This document shows, one piece after another, positions 44,618 through 54,494 of a stretch of DNA of 64,000 bases (position 1 is its first letter; every line of letters starts with the position of its first letter). Source of the DNA: Psychrobacter sp. 28M-43 (lineage in GTDB: Bacteria; Pseudomonadota; Gammaproteobacteria; Pseudomonadales; Moraxellaceae). The notes beneath the pieces are model-generated. The model was not told the DNA's origin and did no database searches. It worked only from the letters and a program-made list of their open reading frames with translations. The stretch spans positions 558,001 through 622,000 of the forward strand of contig NZ_CP061739.1 of the NCBI RefSeq assembly GCF_014770435.1. Reading direction: 5' to 3'. The position numbers and the translations under genes are program-made.

Positions 44618-45442
44618 ATGACCAGAATTGAAAGTACCTTTGAAACCTTAAAATCACAAAATAAAAAAGCCTTGATTCCTTATGTCATGGCAGGCGATCC
44701 TAATCCGACCACTACGGTAGGTCTGTTGCACGACTTAGTGAAACACGGCGCTGATATGATCGAAGTCGGCTTACCATTCTCTGACCCAATGGCCGATGGT
44801 CCAACTGTGGCATTGGCTGGCGAGCGTGCGTTAGCAGCAGGTACAAGTACTCGTGATGCGCTAAAAATGGTCGCAGAGTTCCGTCAAACAGATACGCAAA
44901 CGCCAATTATTCTGATGGGTTATCTAAATCCTGTTGAAATCATCGGCTATGACAACTTTGTCGCGCTATGCGAGCAGTCAGGCGTTGATGGTCTATTGAT
45001 GGTAGATTTGCCGCCAGCAGAAGCGGGCAGTTTCACTCAGCATTTGACCGATCATTCGATGAATGAGATTTTCTTGCTATCGCCAACAACTTTGCCTGAG
45101 CGCCGTGAGCAAGTGTTGACTCATTGTGGCGGCTATATTTATTATGTGTCACTAAAAGGTGTGACTGGTTCAGCCACGCTAGATACTGACGATGTCGCAA
45201 CTCAAGTACAAGCAATCAAGGCAGAAACAGACTTGCCAGTATGCGTCGGCTTTGGTATCCGTGATGGTGCCTCTGCAAAAGCGATCGGTACTCATGCAGA
45301 TGGTGTTATCGTCGGTAGTGCCTTGGTACAGAATTTTGCCGATATTGATGCCAACGATGCCGCCGCGGTTGCAAATGCACAGCAGAATATCATGGCAAAA
45401 ATGGATGAGCTACGTGAAGCGTTAGACAGCTTAAGCGCTTAA
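44618..45442 (+). CDS. trpA: tryptophan synthase alpha chain
   Basis: Cleaves indole-3-glycerol phosphate to indole. 274 residues. The catalytic Glu is in DMIEVGLPFSDPMADGP together with the catalytic Asp region VDGLLMVDLPPAE; the phosphate-binding GFGIRDG and VIVGSALV blocks are present. The loop 6 segment GVTGSAT is conserved, so channelling with TrpB is expected. Confidence 0.98.
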   Translation: MTRIESTFETLKSQNKKALIPYVMAGDPNPTTTVGLLHDLVKHGADMIEVGLPFSDPMADGPTVALAGERALAAGTSTRDALKMVAEFRQTDTQTPIILMGYLNPVEIIGYDNFVALCEQSGVDGLLMVDLPPAEAGSFTQHLTDHSMNEIFLLSPTTLPERREQVLTHCGGYIYYVSLKGVTGSATLDTDDVATQVQAIKAETDLPVCVGFGIRDGASAKAIGTHADGVIVGSALVQNFADIDANDAAAVANAQQNIMAKMDELREALDSLSA

Positions 45443-45470
45443 TAGCTATTGCTTTCATATTGCTGTTACT

Positions 45471-45518
45471 TGAAGAAATAGTTATTTGAAGAAATAGTTA
45501 TTTGAAGAAATAGTTATT
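45471..45518. repeat. three perfect copies of a 16-bp tandem repeat
   Basis: TGAAGAAATAGTTATT repeated exactly three times, 28 bp downstream of the trpA stop. No hairpin potential. A short minisatellite, possibly variable between strains. Confidence 0.9.
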
Positions 45519-45825
45519 TGAAATGGCAAAGTCAAATTGCAGCTATTGTTTACCTAAGACTTTACTTAAAAGCTTTACGTGAAGACAATACTAAATGACT
45601 TTGCTAAAATTAGTTTACGAGTGTAAACTAACATCACTATTATATGGTGTCTGATAGCAGTGATTTATTTGTCATTTTGATTGGCAAATATATTATCTAT
45701 CAACAAGCGCATAATCAAATTACCGACATACGAGATTTATTTATCAGTATGTCGCATGATTGCTCATGTTATGACTGTATTAGACGCTTTGTTTAGACAA
45801 CCATTAAACTCTCAATGACAAGCGA
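45519..45825. other. intergenic region trpA / accD
   Basis: About 300 bp. Two clean inverted repeats: TTAGTTTAC/GTAAACTAA at 45610-45631 (4-nt loop) and CGACATAC/GTATGTCG at 45724-45754. Neither has a T-run, so these are more likely regulatory or structural than terminators. It probably holds the accD promoter. Confidence 0.45.
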
Positions 45826-46803
45826 ATGAGCAAACTTGTCAATAAGCCTTTTATGATGGCAAATAATATGACTGATACAATAACAAAACCCGATAACAAT
45901 ACTGCTAAAGCCGCGCCAAACAGCAATACGGATAGGCAGTCATGGTTTAACCGTCCTATTCCAGGCATCAAGCAGCATTTGACTGCGCCACTGTCTGCGG
46001 TAGAGACTGAACCGTCAACTAAGTGTAGTAATTGTCATTCAATGATTACCAACACGGCGCTGATTTTTAACTGTTATGTGTGCCCACATTGTGATCATCA
46101 TTTACCGATGAGTGCTCGTGAGCGCTTGAACTGGTTGCTTGATCAAGTAGACGGCGAGACAGGACAAGAGTTTACGGCAAAAGATCCATTAAGCTTTGTG
46201 GATAGTAAGCCATATCCTGCGCGTATGAGTGAAGCACAAGAAAAAACAGGTGAGTCTGAGGCGTTGGTTGCTATGTATGGCAAACTGCGTAACCTGGATA
46301 TCGTCGCCTGTGCTTTTGACTTCCGTTTTATGGGCGGGTCAATGGGTTCAGTCGTTGGCGATCGTTTCGTTCAAGCAGCTGAAAAAGCGCTAGAGCAAAA
46401 AGTACCTTTGGTTTGCTTTGCTGCTTCTGGCGGTGCACGCATGCAAGAAGGTCTATTGTCATTGATGCAAATGGCACGCACGGCAGCAGCGATTGAGCGT
46501 CTAAGAATCGCTGGGATTCCTTATATTGTGGTATTGACCAATCCGGTGTACGGCGGCGTAACTGCATCACTGGCGATGCTGGGTGATATTCATCTAGCAG
46601 AACCGAAAGCGATGATCGGTTTCGCTGGTAAGCGCGTGATCGAACAGACTGTACGTGAGACGTTAGAAGAGCCATTCCAACGCGCTGAGTTCTTATTAGA
46701 GCATGGCGTAGTGGATGAAGTAGTACATCGTCATCAGCTAATTGATACAATCTATCGTCTGCTTGCAAAACTATGCCGCGTCCCAAATGTAGATGCTCAG
46801 TAA
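45826..46803 (+). CDS. accD: acetyl-CoA carboxylase carboxyltransferase subunit beta
   Basis: First committed step of fatty-acid synthesis. 325 residues. A four-Cys zinc ribbon is formed by C67, C70, C86 and C89; the carboxyltransferase core with FMGGSMGSVVGDRF and SGGARMQEG follows. The N-terminal 60 residues are longer than in E. coli AccD and rich in Asn/Thr/Pro, so an internal start (ATG at 45853 or 45868) is possible. accD followed by folC is a conserved pair in gammaproteobacteria. Confidence 0.96.
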   Translation: MSKLVNKPFMMANNMTDTITKPDNNTAKAAPNSNTDRQSWFNRPIPGIKQHLTAPLSAVETEPSTKCSNCHSMITNTALIFNCYVCPHCDHHLPMSARERLNWLLDQVDGETGQEFTAKDPLSFVDSKPYPARMSEAQEKTGESEALVAMYGKLRNLDIVACAFDFRFMGGSMGSVVGDRFVQAAEKALEQKVPLVCFAASGGARMQEGLLSLMQMARTAAAIERLRIAGIPYIVVLTNPVYGGVTASLAMLGDIHLAEPKAMIGFAGKRVIEQTVRETLEEPFQRAEFLLEHGVVDEVVHRHQLIDTIYRLLAKLCRVPNVDAQ

Positions 46804-47003
46804 AATGAGATGCTCGATAAGGTAAATGACTCAGTATAACGAATCATTTATTGAGTGCATAATGACTTAGCTGCATGCTAACATCTACTGCATGTGCAAG
46901 ACCCTCTAATAGCATTTATCGTCATTGCACGGTAAATGCTATTTTTGGTTTTAGCCAACACATATATTTTTATCTTTTATTAAATTTTATATAGGTTTTA
47001 TTC

Positions 47004-48377
47004 ATGTCTGACCTTTTAGCCTCTGACCTTCGCAGCCCCAACGCCCATAGTCCTAATGAAAGTGCTAGCCTAACTGAATGGCTCGATTATATGCAGCAGA
47101 TTCATGTATCTGCAATTGATATGGGATTGTCACGTGTATTGCCTGTCGCAGAAGCGTTAGGCGTGGTGCAGTCAGCCAAAGATGACGCTTATGTATTTAC
47201 TGTGGCAGGTACCAATGGCAAAGGTTCTACAACCGCTGTCATCGCCGAAATGTGTAAAGCCGCAGGTTATAAGACGGCACTATATCAGTCGCCACATCTT
47301 AGTGCCTTCAACGAGCGTGTACGTATCAATGGCGAGATGGTCAGCGACCAGACGCTGATTGAGGCTTTTAGCAAAGTAGAGGCGGCACGCTTACAGTGTG
47401 ATTTGACGTTGTCGTTCTTTGAGATGACCACATTAGCAGCGCTATTGATATTCGCTGAAGCAGACTGTGACGTGTGGGTATTAGAAGTAGGGTTGGGTGG
47501 ACGCCTAGATGTGGTCAATATTATTGATCCTGACATGGCAGTCATTACCAATATTGGTATCGATCACGTTGACTGGTTGGGTGACAATGTCGAGGATATT
47601 GGTCGCGAAAAAGCAGGCATCTTGCGCAAAGGCATTCCTCTGATTTATGGTGCTACTGAGATGCCAGCTAGCGTGCAACACGCTATCGATACCCAGCAGG
47701 CAACTTGTTATCAGATTGGACAAGATTTTAGCTACCGCGATATTGATTCAACGACTTGGCAATATAGTAATGCAGCGGTTACCTTACAGTTACCACGTCC
47801 TGCGCTATCGTTGACTAACACGGCCAATGCACTATCAGCCGTATTAGCAAGTCCATTAGATGTTGAGATCAATGCGATTGAGCAAGCGCTACAAACTGTC
47901 AAGTTGGCAGGTCGTTTCGATTATCGTGAGAGCCATAGCCGCCATTGGTTATTTGATGTGGCGCATAATGAGCAAGGCGTTGAGTTCTTATTAGCGCAGC
48001 TATTACCATTTTGGCAGCAGCACGTAGCTAAGCAAAATAATCAAGATAGCTCAACAGATATCCTTACACCAAAGATAAAAATGCTATTTTCTATGTTAGG
48101 TGATAAAGATATTGATAAGGTTGTGCAGCGCTTAACTCAAGCAGGCTTACCGATTAGTGACTGGTTTATCGCTGAAATCGATTATCCTCGTGCCGCGACT
48201 ACTGAGCAGCTGCAAGGTGTATTGGCCAAATATGTTGATAGCACCAATATATATGAGTTCGATAGTTTGCATACAGCGACCCATGCAGTGATAGAGGCGA
48301 GCCAGCCGCAAGACCTTATCGTCGTATGTGGCTCGTTTCATACGATTGGGGAAGCGTTAAGTGCCCTTAGCGTATGA
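47004..48377 (+). CDS. folC: bifunctional dihydrofolate synthase / folylpolyglutamate synthase
   Basis: Adds Glu to dihydropteroate and extends folate polyglutamate tails. 457 residues. ATP-binding loop GTNGKGST (69-76), the VGLGGRLD segment, GIDHVDWLG and the C-terminal DVAHNEQG block are all present. 200 bp after accD, before the LysM/SPOR gene, the usual order in pseudomonads and Moraxellaceae. Confidence 0.97.
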   Translation: MSDLLASDLRSPNAHSPNESASLTEWLDYMQQIHVSAIDMGLSRVLPVAEALGVVQSAKDDAYVFTVAGTNGKGSTTAVIAEMCKAAGYKTALYQSPHLSAFNERVRINGEMVSDQTLIEAFSKVEAARLQCDLTLSFFEMTTLAALLIFAEADCDVWVLEVGLGGRLDVVNIIDPDMAVITNIGIDHVDWLGDNVEDIGREKAGILRKGIPLIYGATEMPASVQHAIDTQQATCYQIGQDFSYRDIDSTTWQYSNAAVTLQLPRPALSLTNTANALSAVLASPLDVEINAIEQALQTVKLAGRFDYRESHSRHWLFDVAHNEQGVEFLLAQLLPFWQQHVAKQNNQDSSTDILTPKIKMLFSMLGDKDIDKVVQRLTQAGLPISDWFIAEIDYPRAATTEQLQGVLAKYVDSTNIYEFDSLHTATHAVIEASQPQDLIVVCGSFHTIGEALSALSV

Positions 48378-48635
48378 CAATTTAAGTTAAAGTAGTGCCT
48401 GTTTAATGTTAATCTTAGTCGTAGCCTGATAGCAGACAGCATGAAAAATATGCTTTATAATCAAAATGATTTGCCAGACCAGTATAAGATGGTCGGCACA
48501 AATTTTGAACACTGATGGCATTAACTGACAGTAACTGGCGGTAAGAGATCATGATTAAAGCGATTTGATATACTGCTTTGAGATAGTCGCTGCGCCGCTC
48601 AATCAACCTTATTACCAACTAAGAGACGTAAACGG

Positions 48636-49841
48636 ATGAACTTTTCGAGACAAGCCTTATTGGGCATTGGGATGATTATCGGCGGTAGCGTGATGCTATA
48701 CGCCATGGTGCAACAGATTGGTGATAGCGATCAACCAGAGCCGATGTCAGCGATGGTTGACAAACTAAGCTCGGAGCAAGAGTCTCCGCAGCCGCTCACA
48801 ACTGATATCGAAACAGAAAAACGTATCCTTGCGCAAAAGCAAAAAGAGCGTGCAGCCCGCGTTGCAGAGCAAGAAAAACGTGCAAAAGAGTTTTTGACAG
48901 AGCAGGAAGTTGCAGAAGCAGAAGCATTGGCCAAGGCACGTGCTGAGAGCCAGCAATATGTTGATAATAGTGCGCCAGCTATTGATGACACCAGCAGTAC
49001 AGAGTCTACAAAAGACGTTACTACAGATCTGACCGTTCAGCCTCGTACGGAGAGTCAGTCTGCTACTGATACTACAAAGTCTAGCGAAGCCGAGAAGCAA
49101 AAAGCGGTTCAAGAGCAACAAGAAGCTCAAAGGCAAGCTGCTATAAAAGAGCAAGCGGCTGCTAAAAAACTTGCTGAGAGCAAAAAACAAGCGGAGGCAG
49201 AGAAACTAGCCGAAGCAAAAAAGCAGGCTGAAGCCCAAGCAGCGGCTGAGAGAAAAAGAGAAGCAGCTGAAGCGGCTAAAAACGAGCCACCAAAATCGCC
49301 TTCTGAATACCAAATCAAGAAAGGCGATGGACTTATCAAGCTAGCAAGACAATATAATATGCCTGTAGAAGTATTGGCTCAAGCCAACAACTTATCACCA
49401 TCAGCAGCGCTACAACTGGGTCAAAGTATCACCATCCCATCGAGCAAACAGGTACAGCGTCTGGAGCGTGAAGCGGCTGCCGCTGAACAAGCGCGTGAGA
49501 AGAAGCGTCAACAAGAAGAAGCGCTGGCGAAGAAATCTGCCGATGCAAAACGTGAAGCGCAGCAAAAACTGAGTGAAGCGCGTAAAGAAGTCAAAGAAAC
49601 AGACGCTAAAGGTAGCTTTGGGGTGCAAGTGGCTCTAGCAAATGACCAAGCCAAAGCGGATGAGTTAGCGAAAAAGTTCCGAGCAGCAGGTTATCAAGTC
49701 AAGACCAGTGCGACTAGTCGTGGAGTGCGTGTTGTGGTTGGGCCTGAACGTGGCAAAGTCGCAGCATTGGCACTAAAAGATAAAATCAATAGTGATCCTA
49801 AGGTAAATACAACCAGTGCTTGGGTGCTTTACTGGCGTTAA
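48636..49841 (+). CDS. LysM and SPOR domain membrane protein (DedD-like position)
   Basis: Inner-membrane anchored peptidoglycan-binding protein, 401 residues. One TM helix (about 8-25), a long Ala/Glu/Lys/Gln-rich helical stretch (about 45-220) like the TolA stalk, a LysM domain (about 225-269, YQIKKGDGLIKLARQYNMP), another charged helix, and a SPOR domain (325-401) with FGVQVALANDQAKADEL. SPOR domains bind denuded glycan at the septum. Its place after folC is where dedD sits in other genomes, but cvpA and purF do not follow. A division-associated role is inferred from domains. Confidence 0.87.
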   Translation: MNFSRQALLGIGMIIGGSVMLYAMVQQIGDSDQPEPMSAMVDKLSSEQESPQPLTTDIETEKRILAQKQKERAARVAEQEKRAKEFLTEQEVAEAEALAKARAESQQYVDNSAPAIDDTSSTESTKDVTTDLTVQPRTESQSATDTTKSSEAEKQKAVQEQQEAQRQAAIKEQAAAKKLAESKKQAEAEKLAEAKKQAEAQAAAERKREAAEAAKNEPPKSPSEYQIKKGDGLIKLARQYNMPVEVLAQANNLSPSAALQLGQSITIPSSKQVQRLEREAAAAEQAREKKRQQEEALAKKSADAKREAQQKLSEARKEVKETDAKGSFGVQVALANDQAKADELAKKFRAAGYQVKTSATSRGVRVVVGPERGKVAALALKDKINSDPKVNTTSAWVLYWR

Positions 49842-49889
49842 GCTAGAGCGTTTCTAACGGTCTGGATTCGGCTTTTATCTACTCTATAT

Positions 49890-49919
49890 AAAAACACGAC
49901 AAATACTGTCGTGTTTTTT
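49890..49919 (+). terminator. rho-independent terminator after the SPOR gene
   Basis: AAAACACGACA pairs with TGTCGTGTTTT over a 5-nt loop, then T residues. Confidence 0.9.
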
Positions 49920-50092
49920 GTTTTATAGATTGCTGATTGGCGTAGCCTTAGTTAAGATGAGCGCCATTTTTATAATCCGTTGTTGTATAACCTGTCAGCC
50001 TATATAGGTTGCCTTGTCGTGATTGGCGCATTATTAATTGCTATCAATAATGACAATTAGCCCATCACTCTCATACTGTATAAGGTAGAACC

Positions 50093-50635
50093 ATGTCGTT
50101 TGGTGTTATATTCTTAATATTGGCCGTTGGGTTTTTGGGGCTGATTACGTTACCGAAGCTGCTACCAACACTACTGACGAAGCGCCCCGTCGTTGAGCCT
50201 GATCCAAAACCTGTGCGCGGTGATGAGTTGGCTATTTGGCCATTTGCGCCGATGCCGATTATGACTGATACGGAAGTGATATTTTTTAATAAGTTAAAAA
50301 ATGCGCTGCCGGAGTATCATATATTTGTTCAAGTACAATTATCACGGATCATTGAAGCCAATAGTAGCGAGACATCAGAGCGTAGCTTTTGGTTCAATCG
50401 TATTTGCCGTCAGAGCGTTGACTATGTGATTGTGGATGTCGATGCTCAGACTACATTGGTCGCTATCGAGCTTGATGACTGGACACATAGTAGCAAAGCC
50501 CGCCAAAAAGCGGATGACAAAAAAGACAAAGCGCTTGCCAGTGCAGGTATTGCGATGGTGCGCTTCCACGCTGAGCGTATGCCGAGTGCCGACATGCTTA
50601 GATATGAGCTAATGCAAGTGATTGAGAGCTATTAA
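50093..50635 (+). CDS. DUF2726 protein with N-terminal TM helix
   Basis: 180 residues: one TM helix (about 3-25), a Pro-rich linker, and a DUF2726 domain (about 65-178). Its core has QSVDYVIVDVD and LVAIELDDWTH, an arrangement of acidic residues resembling PD-(D/E)XK nuclease folds, followed by KDKALASAGIAMVRF. Family function is unproven; a nuclease-related role is an inference. AAGG precedes the ATG. Confidence 0.85.
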   Translation: MSFGVIFLILAVGFLGLITLPKLLPTLLTKRPVVEPDPKPVRGDELAIWPFAPMPIMTDTEVIFFNKLKNALPEYHIFVQVQLSRIIEANSSETSERSFWFNRICRQSVDYVIVDVDAQTTLVAIELDDWTHSSKARQKADDKKDKALASAGIAMVRFHAERMPSADMLRYELMQVIESY

Positions 50636-50716
50636 GCATTCTGTGAAAGATGTTCGATTATTAAGGCCAAAACATTATCTAAGTAGCTTAATTTTAAAAC
50701 TTTAGGTTAGCTAAAT

Positions 50717-51694
50717 TTATTCATCGATCTGGTCTGATTGCCTTGGGTAAATAACGATTGGTCGATTACCTTCAAAATATAAACCTGTTTTAGGTAGTTC
50801 GCTATCTGACCAAACTATCGGCTGCTGATGACCATTATAAGCATTTCGCTCATCATAAAAGTCGCGCTTGGTGAACCATTCAATATAATGCGCGGCTCGC
50901 AAATCTGTAGTGTCAATCGTTGCAAGACCTGCCATGTCCCTCTTATCGCACCATTCATGTATTGGAAAACTCGGCGTTAGCCAATATGGCCAATCATGAT
51001 TACCACAATCATTTGTATTAATCGGTAAAAAGAATCGGCCCTTAATCACGCCATAACGCTTATCGATTTTTACCTGTCCATGGTTTTCTGTATCTACCCA
51101 CACCGCTCGGAACTGCTTGGTTTGCATGTGCGTCATCTTGCGTTGTAGATTATCATTAGAGTTAATCCCAACCCAGTTCACAGGTTCAAACGGTGCTGAT
51201 CCCATAAAGAATTTGATCGCCAGTTCCCAATGTTCAACCAGCTGTTCTGCATGGTTATACAAGATCAAATCAAGCTCACCAGTCGTCTGCTTGCCATTAT
51301 AGAGCTGCACATTGCTAGCCAGTATCTCATACGGATGTAGCTTGCGTGCAAATCCATCCTCTAACCAAAATGACAGTAAGCCTTCAAAATGAAAACCTAG
51401 ACGATTGGGGCTAGGGCGTTTGAGTAAATAACGAGTCAGATCTTGATAAGCGGCAGTGGTATCTAGCTCTGCTAATCGTTGCTCAGACGCTTCAAACTGT
51501 GTCTGCCAAAATTGTGCGCTATGCACGGCAACCGTATGTGTATTCTGGTGCGGCGTAAAGTCTAGCCACTGTGTCAAAACATTGGGACATGCCAGTACAT
51601 AAGCTAAATCACGCACATAGGGTCGGCGGTAACGTTCCCAAGGTGCATTATCTATACGGCGATTAGATATGGGCTGATTGACAAGCTCGGACAT
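50717..51694 (-). CDS. DUF1853 family protein
   Basis: 325 residues, soluble. Recognisable DUF1853 blocks: RDLAYVLACPN at the N-terminus, RLGFHFEGLLSFWLEDG, TTGELDLILYN with HWELAIKFFMG, and IKGRFFLP. The GELDLI ... WELAIKF spacing again resembles a PD-(D/E)XK-type core (Glu, Asp, Glu, Lys). Function unknown. Convergent with the DUF2726 gene; the adjacency of two nuclease-fold-like DUFs is noted but may be chance. Confidence 0.85.
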   Translation of the reverse strand: MSELVNQPISNRRIDNAPWERYRRPYVRDLAYVLACPNVLTQWLDFTPHQNTHTVAVHSAQFWQTQFEASEQRLAELDTTAAYQDLTRYLLKRPSPNRLGFHFEGLLSFWLEDGFARKLHPYEILASNVQLYNGKQTTGELDLILYNHAEQLVEHWELAIKFFMGSAPFEPVNWVGINSNDNLQRKMTHMQTKQFRAVWVDTENHGQVKIDKRYGVIKGRFFLPINTNDCGNHDWPYWLTPSFPIHEWCDKRDMAGLATIDTTDLRAAHYIEWFTKRDFYDERNAYNGHQQPIVWSDSELPKTGLYFEGNRPIVIYPRQSDQIDE

Positions 51695-51934
51695 AGGATA
51701 AACCAGTGTGAAAGTGTAGCATTTACCCTAACGGCTTGCTTTATAAAAGTCTATAGGGTACGAGTATCGGCTAGGGTTGAAGTGATTAACGCAGGATAAT
51801 AAAAAATTAATTTCGTTTAGTCTTGAGTGTGTTAAATCTAAAGTGTCTATCTTTAATAATCAACTGAGTAATTTTGATAAGAGGTCTGTGTATTACTGAG
51901 TTAATGGTAGTTAGCATCAGAAAAACGATAATAG

Positions 51935-52579
51935 TTATAGGTTTTTACTTCTTACACTTTCTTTCTTCCATTTCAGCGCTAGTCTTTCAAATTCCTCACC
52001 AATTTTAGGATTGCTTTCTAAACTTCTCAACTGAGTAAGCCATGGGGTCATAAACTCATAATCTCTTATCAATATCCCTCTATATACACTTCTATATATT
52101 TTCTCATCTAAAGCCTTCTCTCGTATACCTGTAGATATAAATTCATATTGGTTTAATACAGCCATTATAGGTCTATTATCTTCACGTCTAGAAATAGGAT
52201 TATCATTCAACTGTGTCGTTAAATCTGCTTTGTCTGCTCTGAGCTTTGCAAAGTCGTCTCGCATTGTTTGATAATTAGAATCTGAATTCTGTGCTAGCAT
52301 CAGGTCAATAGTGGCTCTTTGTCTAGATGTTTTTTCATGAGATCTAAATGCTAAGTAAGCGAAGAAAGCAGAAAATCCAATTAGAGTTGTTTGAACCCAA
52401 AAAGCTAGATTAGTACCTAAAAAACAGTTTAAACAATTGATATTGTCTACTATATAATTAATGAGTATATGAAATAAAAATAGGAGCATCAGCATTGATA
52501 CTAACATGGTAAAACTTTGTTTAAAGCTATCGAACATATTGTGTTGTCTGAACATTAAGATGCCTACTAGTTTATGCAT
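51935..52579 (-). CDS. DUF4760-like membrane protein
   Basis: 214 residues: two hydrophobic helices (about 20-45 and 58-82) and a C-terminal cytoplasmic domain with VLNQYEFISTGIREKALDE and a Trp/Leu/Glu-rich end, the DUF4760 pattern. The start is uncertain: ATG 52579 has no ribosome site, ATG 52555 has AGG 8 nt upstream. The DNA is distinctly AT-rich compared with neighbours, a sign of transfer. Proteins of this family are scattered and of unknown function. Confidence 0.7.
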   Translation of the reverse strand: MHKLVGILMFRQHNMFDSFKQSFTMLVSMLMLLFLFHILINYIVDNINCLNCFLGTNLAFWVQTTLIGFSAFFAYLAFRSHEKTSRQRATIDLMLAQNSDSNYQTMRDDFAKLRADKADLTTQLNDNPISRREDNRPIMAVLNQYEFISTGIREKALDEKIYRSVYRGILIRDYEFMTPWLTQLRSLESNPKIGEEFERLALKWKKESVRSKNL

Positions 52580-52720
52580 ATAAGTTAGATTAACTTAATT
52601 AGGTCTATGATTATTGCTGAACTATTATCTTTGTACAACATAATAAAGTAAGAGCAATCAATAGGAATTTTTGATGAGCTATTCTGTAAGAAATCTATAG
52701 TTTAAGATTTAGAACAGCAC

Positions 52721-52758
52721 AAAAAAAAGCCAACCATTGAAAACAATGATTGGCTTTT
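52721..52758 (-). terminator. bidirectional terminator after tRNA-Pro
   Basis: On the minus strand AAAGCCAATCATTG pairs with CAATGGTTGGCTTT and runs into eight T residues. It ends the tRNA-Pro transcript. Confidence 0.88.
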
Positions 52759-52776
52759 CTCTATTACTGCTATGTT

Positions 52777-52853
52777 TGGTCGGAACGGCAGGATTTGAAC
52801 CTGCGACCACTACACCCCCAGTGTAGTGCGCTACCAGACTGCGCTACGCCCCG
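52777..52853 (-). tRNA. tRNA-Pro (anticodon GGG)
   Basis: On the minus strand the acceptor CGGGGCG pairs with CGTTCCG (two G-T pairs), anticodon stem CTACA/TGTAG holds loop CTGGGGG, anticodon GGG for CCC (and CCT), T-arm GCAGG/CCTGC with TTCAAAT. CCA is encoded. It lies between gatB and a DUF4760 gene. Confidence 0.97.
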
Positions 52854-52967
52854 AGTGACTGACTATTTTACGCAAAATTATGTATATTGCAAGGGCTATT
52901 TCTAGCAGCCAAAATCTACAATATTATTCTGCCGAGCATAGTCAGTATAATCGCTTAGCAGCCAATG

Positions 52968-54494
52968 TTAGCCCAATAATTCTTTTAGAATTTGGTTCAC
53001 TTGCTGTGGGTTAGCACTACCGCGACTGGCTTTCATGACCTGACCGACCAGACCATTAAAGGCTTTTTCTTTACCGCCGCGATATTCTTCTACCATCGCT
53101 TCATTTTTTGCGATGACTTCTTCGACCATCGCTTTGATAGCGCCAGTATCGGTTTCTTGCTTGAGGCCTTTGTCTTTGATGATTTTATCTGCTGCATCAT
53201 CACCATCGCCGCCTTCGCGCTCATATAGGGCACTAAAGACTTTCTTAGCCAGTTTGCCAGATAGCGTGTCATCTTTGATACGCTTGAGCATGCCAGCCAA
53301 TTGTTTGGCGCTGATAGGGGAGTCGATGATGTCTGTGTCATCTTTGTTCAGGGCGCCGAGCAAGTCGCCCATGACCCAGTTGCCAGCCATTTTGGCATCT
53401 TGCTGACCGATTTCAGCTACCACATCTTCGAAGTAGTCGGCAATTTGACGACTACCAGTCAAGATACGAGCGTCGTATTCTGACAGACCAAGCGCTTCTT
53501 CAAAGCGTGCGCGACGAGCGACTGGTAATTCTGGCATCGCTGCTTTGATCGCATCAACCGTATGCTGCTCGATACGGACAGGCAGCAGGTCAGGATCAGG
53601 GAAGTAGCGATAGTCGTTGGCGTCTTCTTTGGTACGCATGGTACGCGTTTCATCACGCTCTGGATCATATAGCATCGTCGCTTGAACGACTTTGCCGCCA
53701 TCTTCTAGGATATCGATTTGACGTTCGATTTCACGATTGATAGCACGCTCGATAAAGCGGAACGAGTTTAGGTTCTTTAGCTCAGTACGTGTACCAAGAT
53801 CAGCACCTGGCTTGCGCACAGAGACGTTGCAGTCACAGCGGAATGAGCCTTCGGCCATTACTGCGTCTGAGATACCTAGCCACGTGACTAGCTGATGGAT
53901 GGCTTTGATATAAGCAAGTGCTTCGTGGGCTGAGCGCATGTCTGGCTCAGAAACGATTTCGATTAGTGGTGTACCTGCACGGTTCAAATCTACACCTGTC
54001 ATACCATCGACTGCGTCATGTACAGATTTACCCGCATCTTCTTCTAGATGCGCGCGAGTGATACCCATACGTTTAGGGTATTCGTTCTTTTCGCCTTCGT
54101 TGACGACGACATCGATATAGCCTTCACCCACGATAGGATTAGCCATCTGGGTGATTTGATAGCCTTTAGGCAAATCAGGGTAAAAGTAGTTTTTACGGTC
54201 AAACGTATTAAACAGACCCAGCTCAGCATTGACACCGATACCGAACTTTAGCGCACGATCGACCACGCCAGCATTTAGCACTGGCAATACGCCAGGCAAA
54301 CCCAAATCGACGATACTTGCTTGGCTGTTTGGCTCATGACCAAAGTCAGTCGGCGCACTTGAGAAAATTTTACTTTCCGTATTTAGCTGGCAGTGAATCT
54401 CGATACCGATGACCACTTCATAGCCATCGACAAATAGCTCTTTACGCACGGCGTGCTCACGGACAGCATTGTTATCAGTAGTAGCTGTACTCAT
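52968..54494 (-). CDS. gatB: aspartyl/glutamyl-tRNA amidotransferase subunit B
   Basis: Kinase/transamidase subunit of GatCAB, which converts Glu-tRNA-Gln or Asp-tRNA-Asn to the amidated form. 508 residues. The cradle domain motif [12 protein letters not shown] and [14 protein letters not shown] near the N-terminus, HLEEDAGK, and the C-terminal YqeY/tail domain ending [16 protein letters not shown] are present. Its ATG overlaps the gatA stop (TAATG), so translation is coupled. The order gatC-gatA-gatB matches one operon. Confidence 0.98.
   Translation of the reverse strand: MSTATTDNNAVREHAVRKELFVDGYEVVIGIEIHCQLNTESKIFSSAPTDFGHEPNSQASIVDLGLPGVLPVLNAGVVDRALKFGIGVNAELGLFNTFDRKNYFYPDLPKGYQITQMANPIVGEGYIDVVVNEGEKNEYPKRMGITRAHLEEDAGKSVHDAVDGMTGVDLNRAGTPLIEIVSEPDMRSAHEALAYIKAIHQLVTWLGISDAVMAEGSFRCDCNVSVRKPGADLGTRTELKNLNSFRFIERAINREIERQIDILEDGGKVVQATMLYDPERDETRTMRTKEDANDYRYFPDPDLLPVRIEQHTVDAIKAAMPELPVARRARFEEALGLSEYDARILTGSRQIADYFEDVVAEIGQQDAKMAGNWVMGDLLGALNKDDTDIIDSPISAKQLAGMLKRIKDDTLSGKLAKKVFSALYEREGGDGDDAADKIIKDKGLKQETDTGAIKAMVEEVIAKNEAMVEEYRGGKEKAFNGLVGQVMKASRGSANPQQVNQILKELLG

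Noticed and set aside
53113..53406. Plus-strand frame of 97 codons
   Set aside because: Antisense shadow of gatB.
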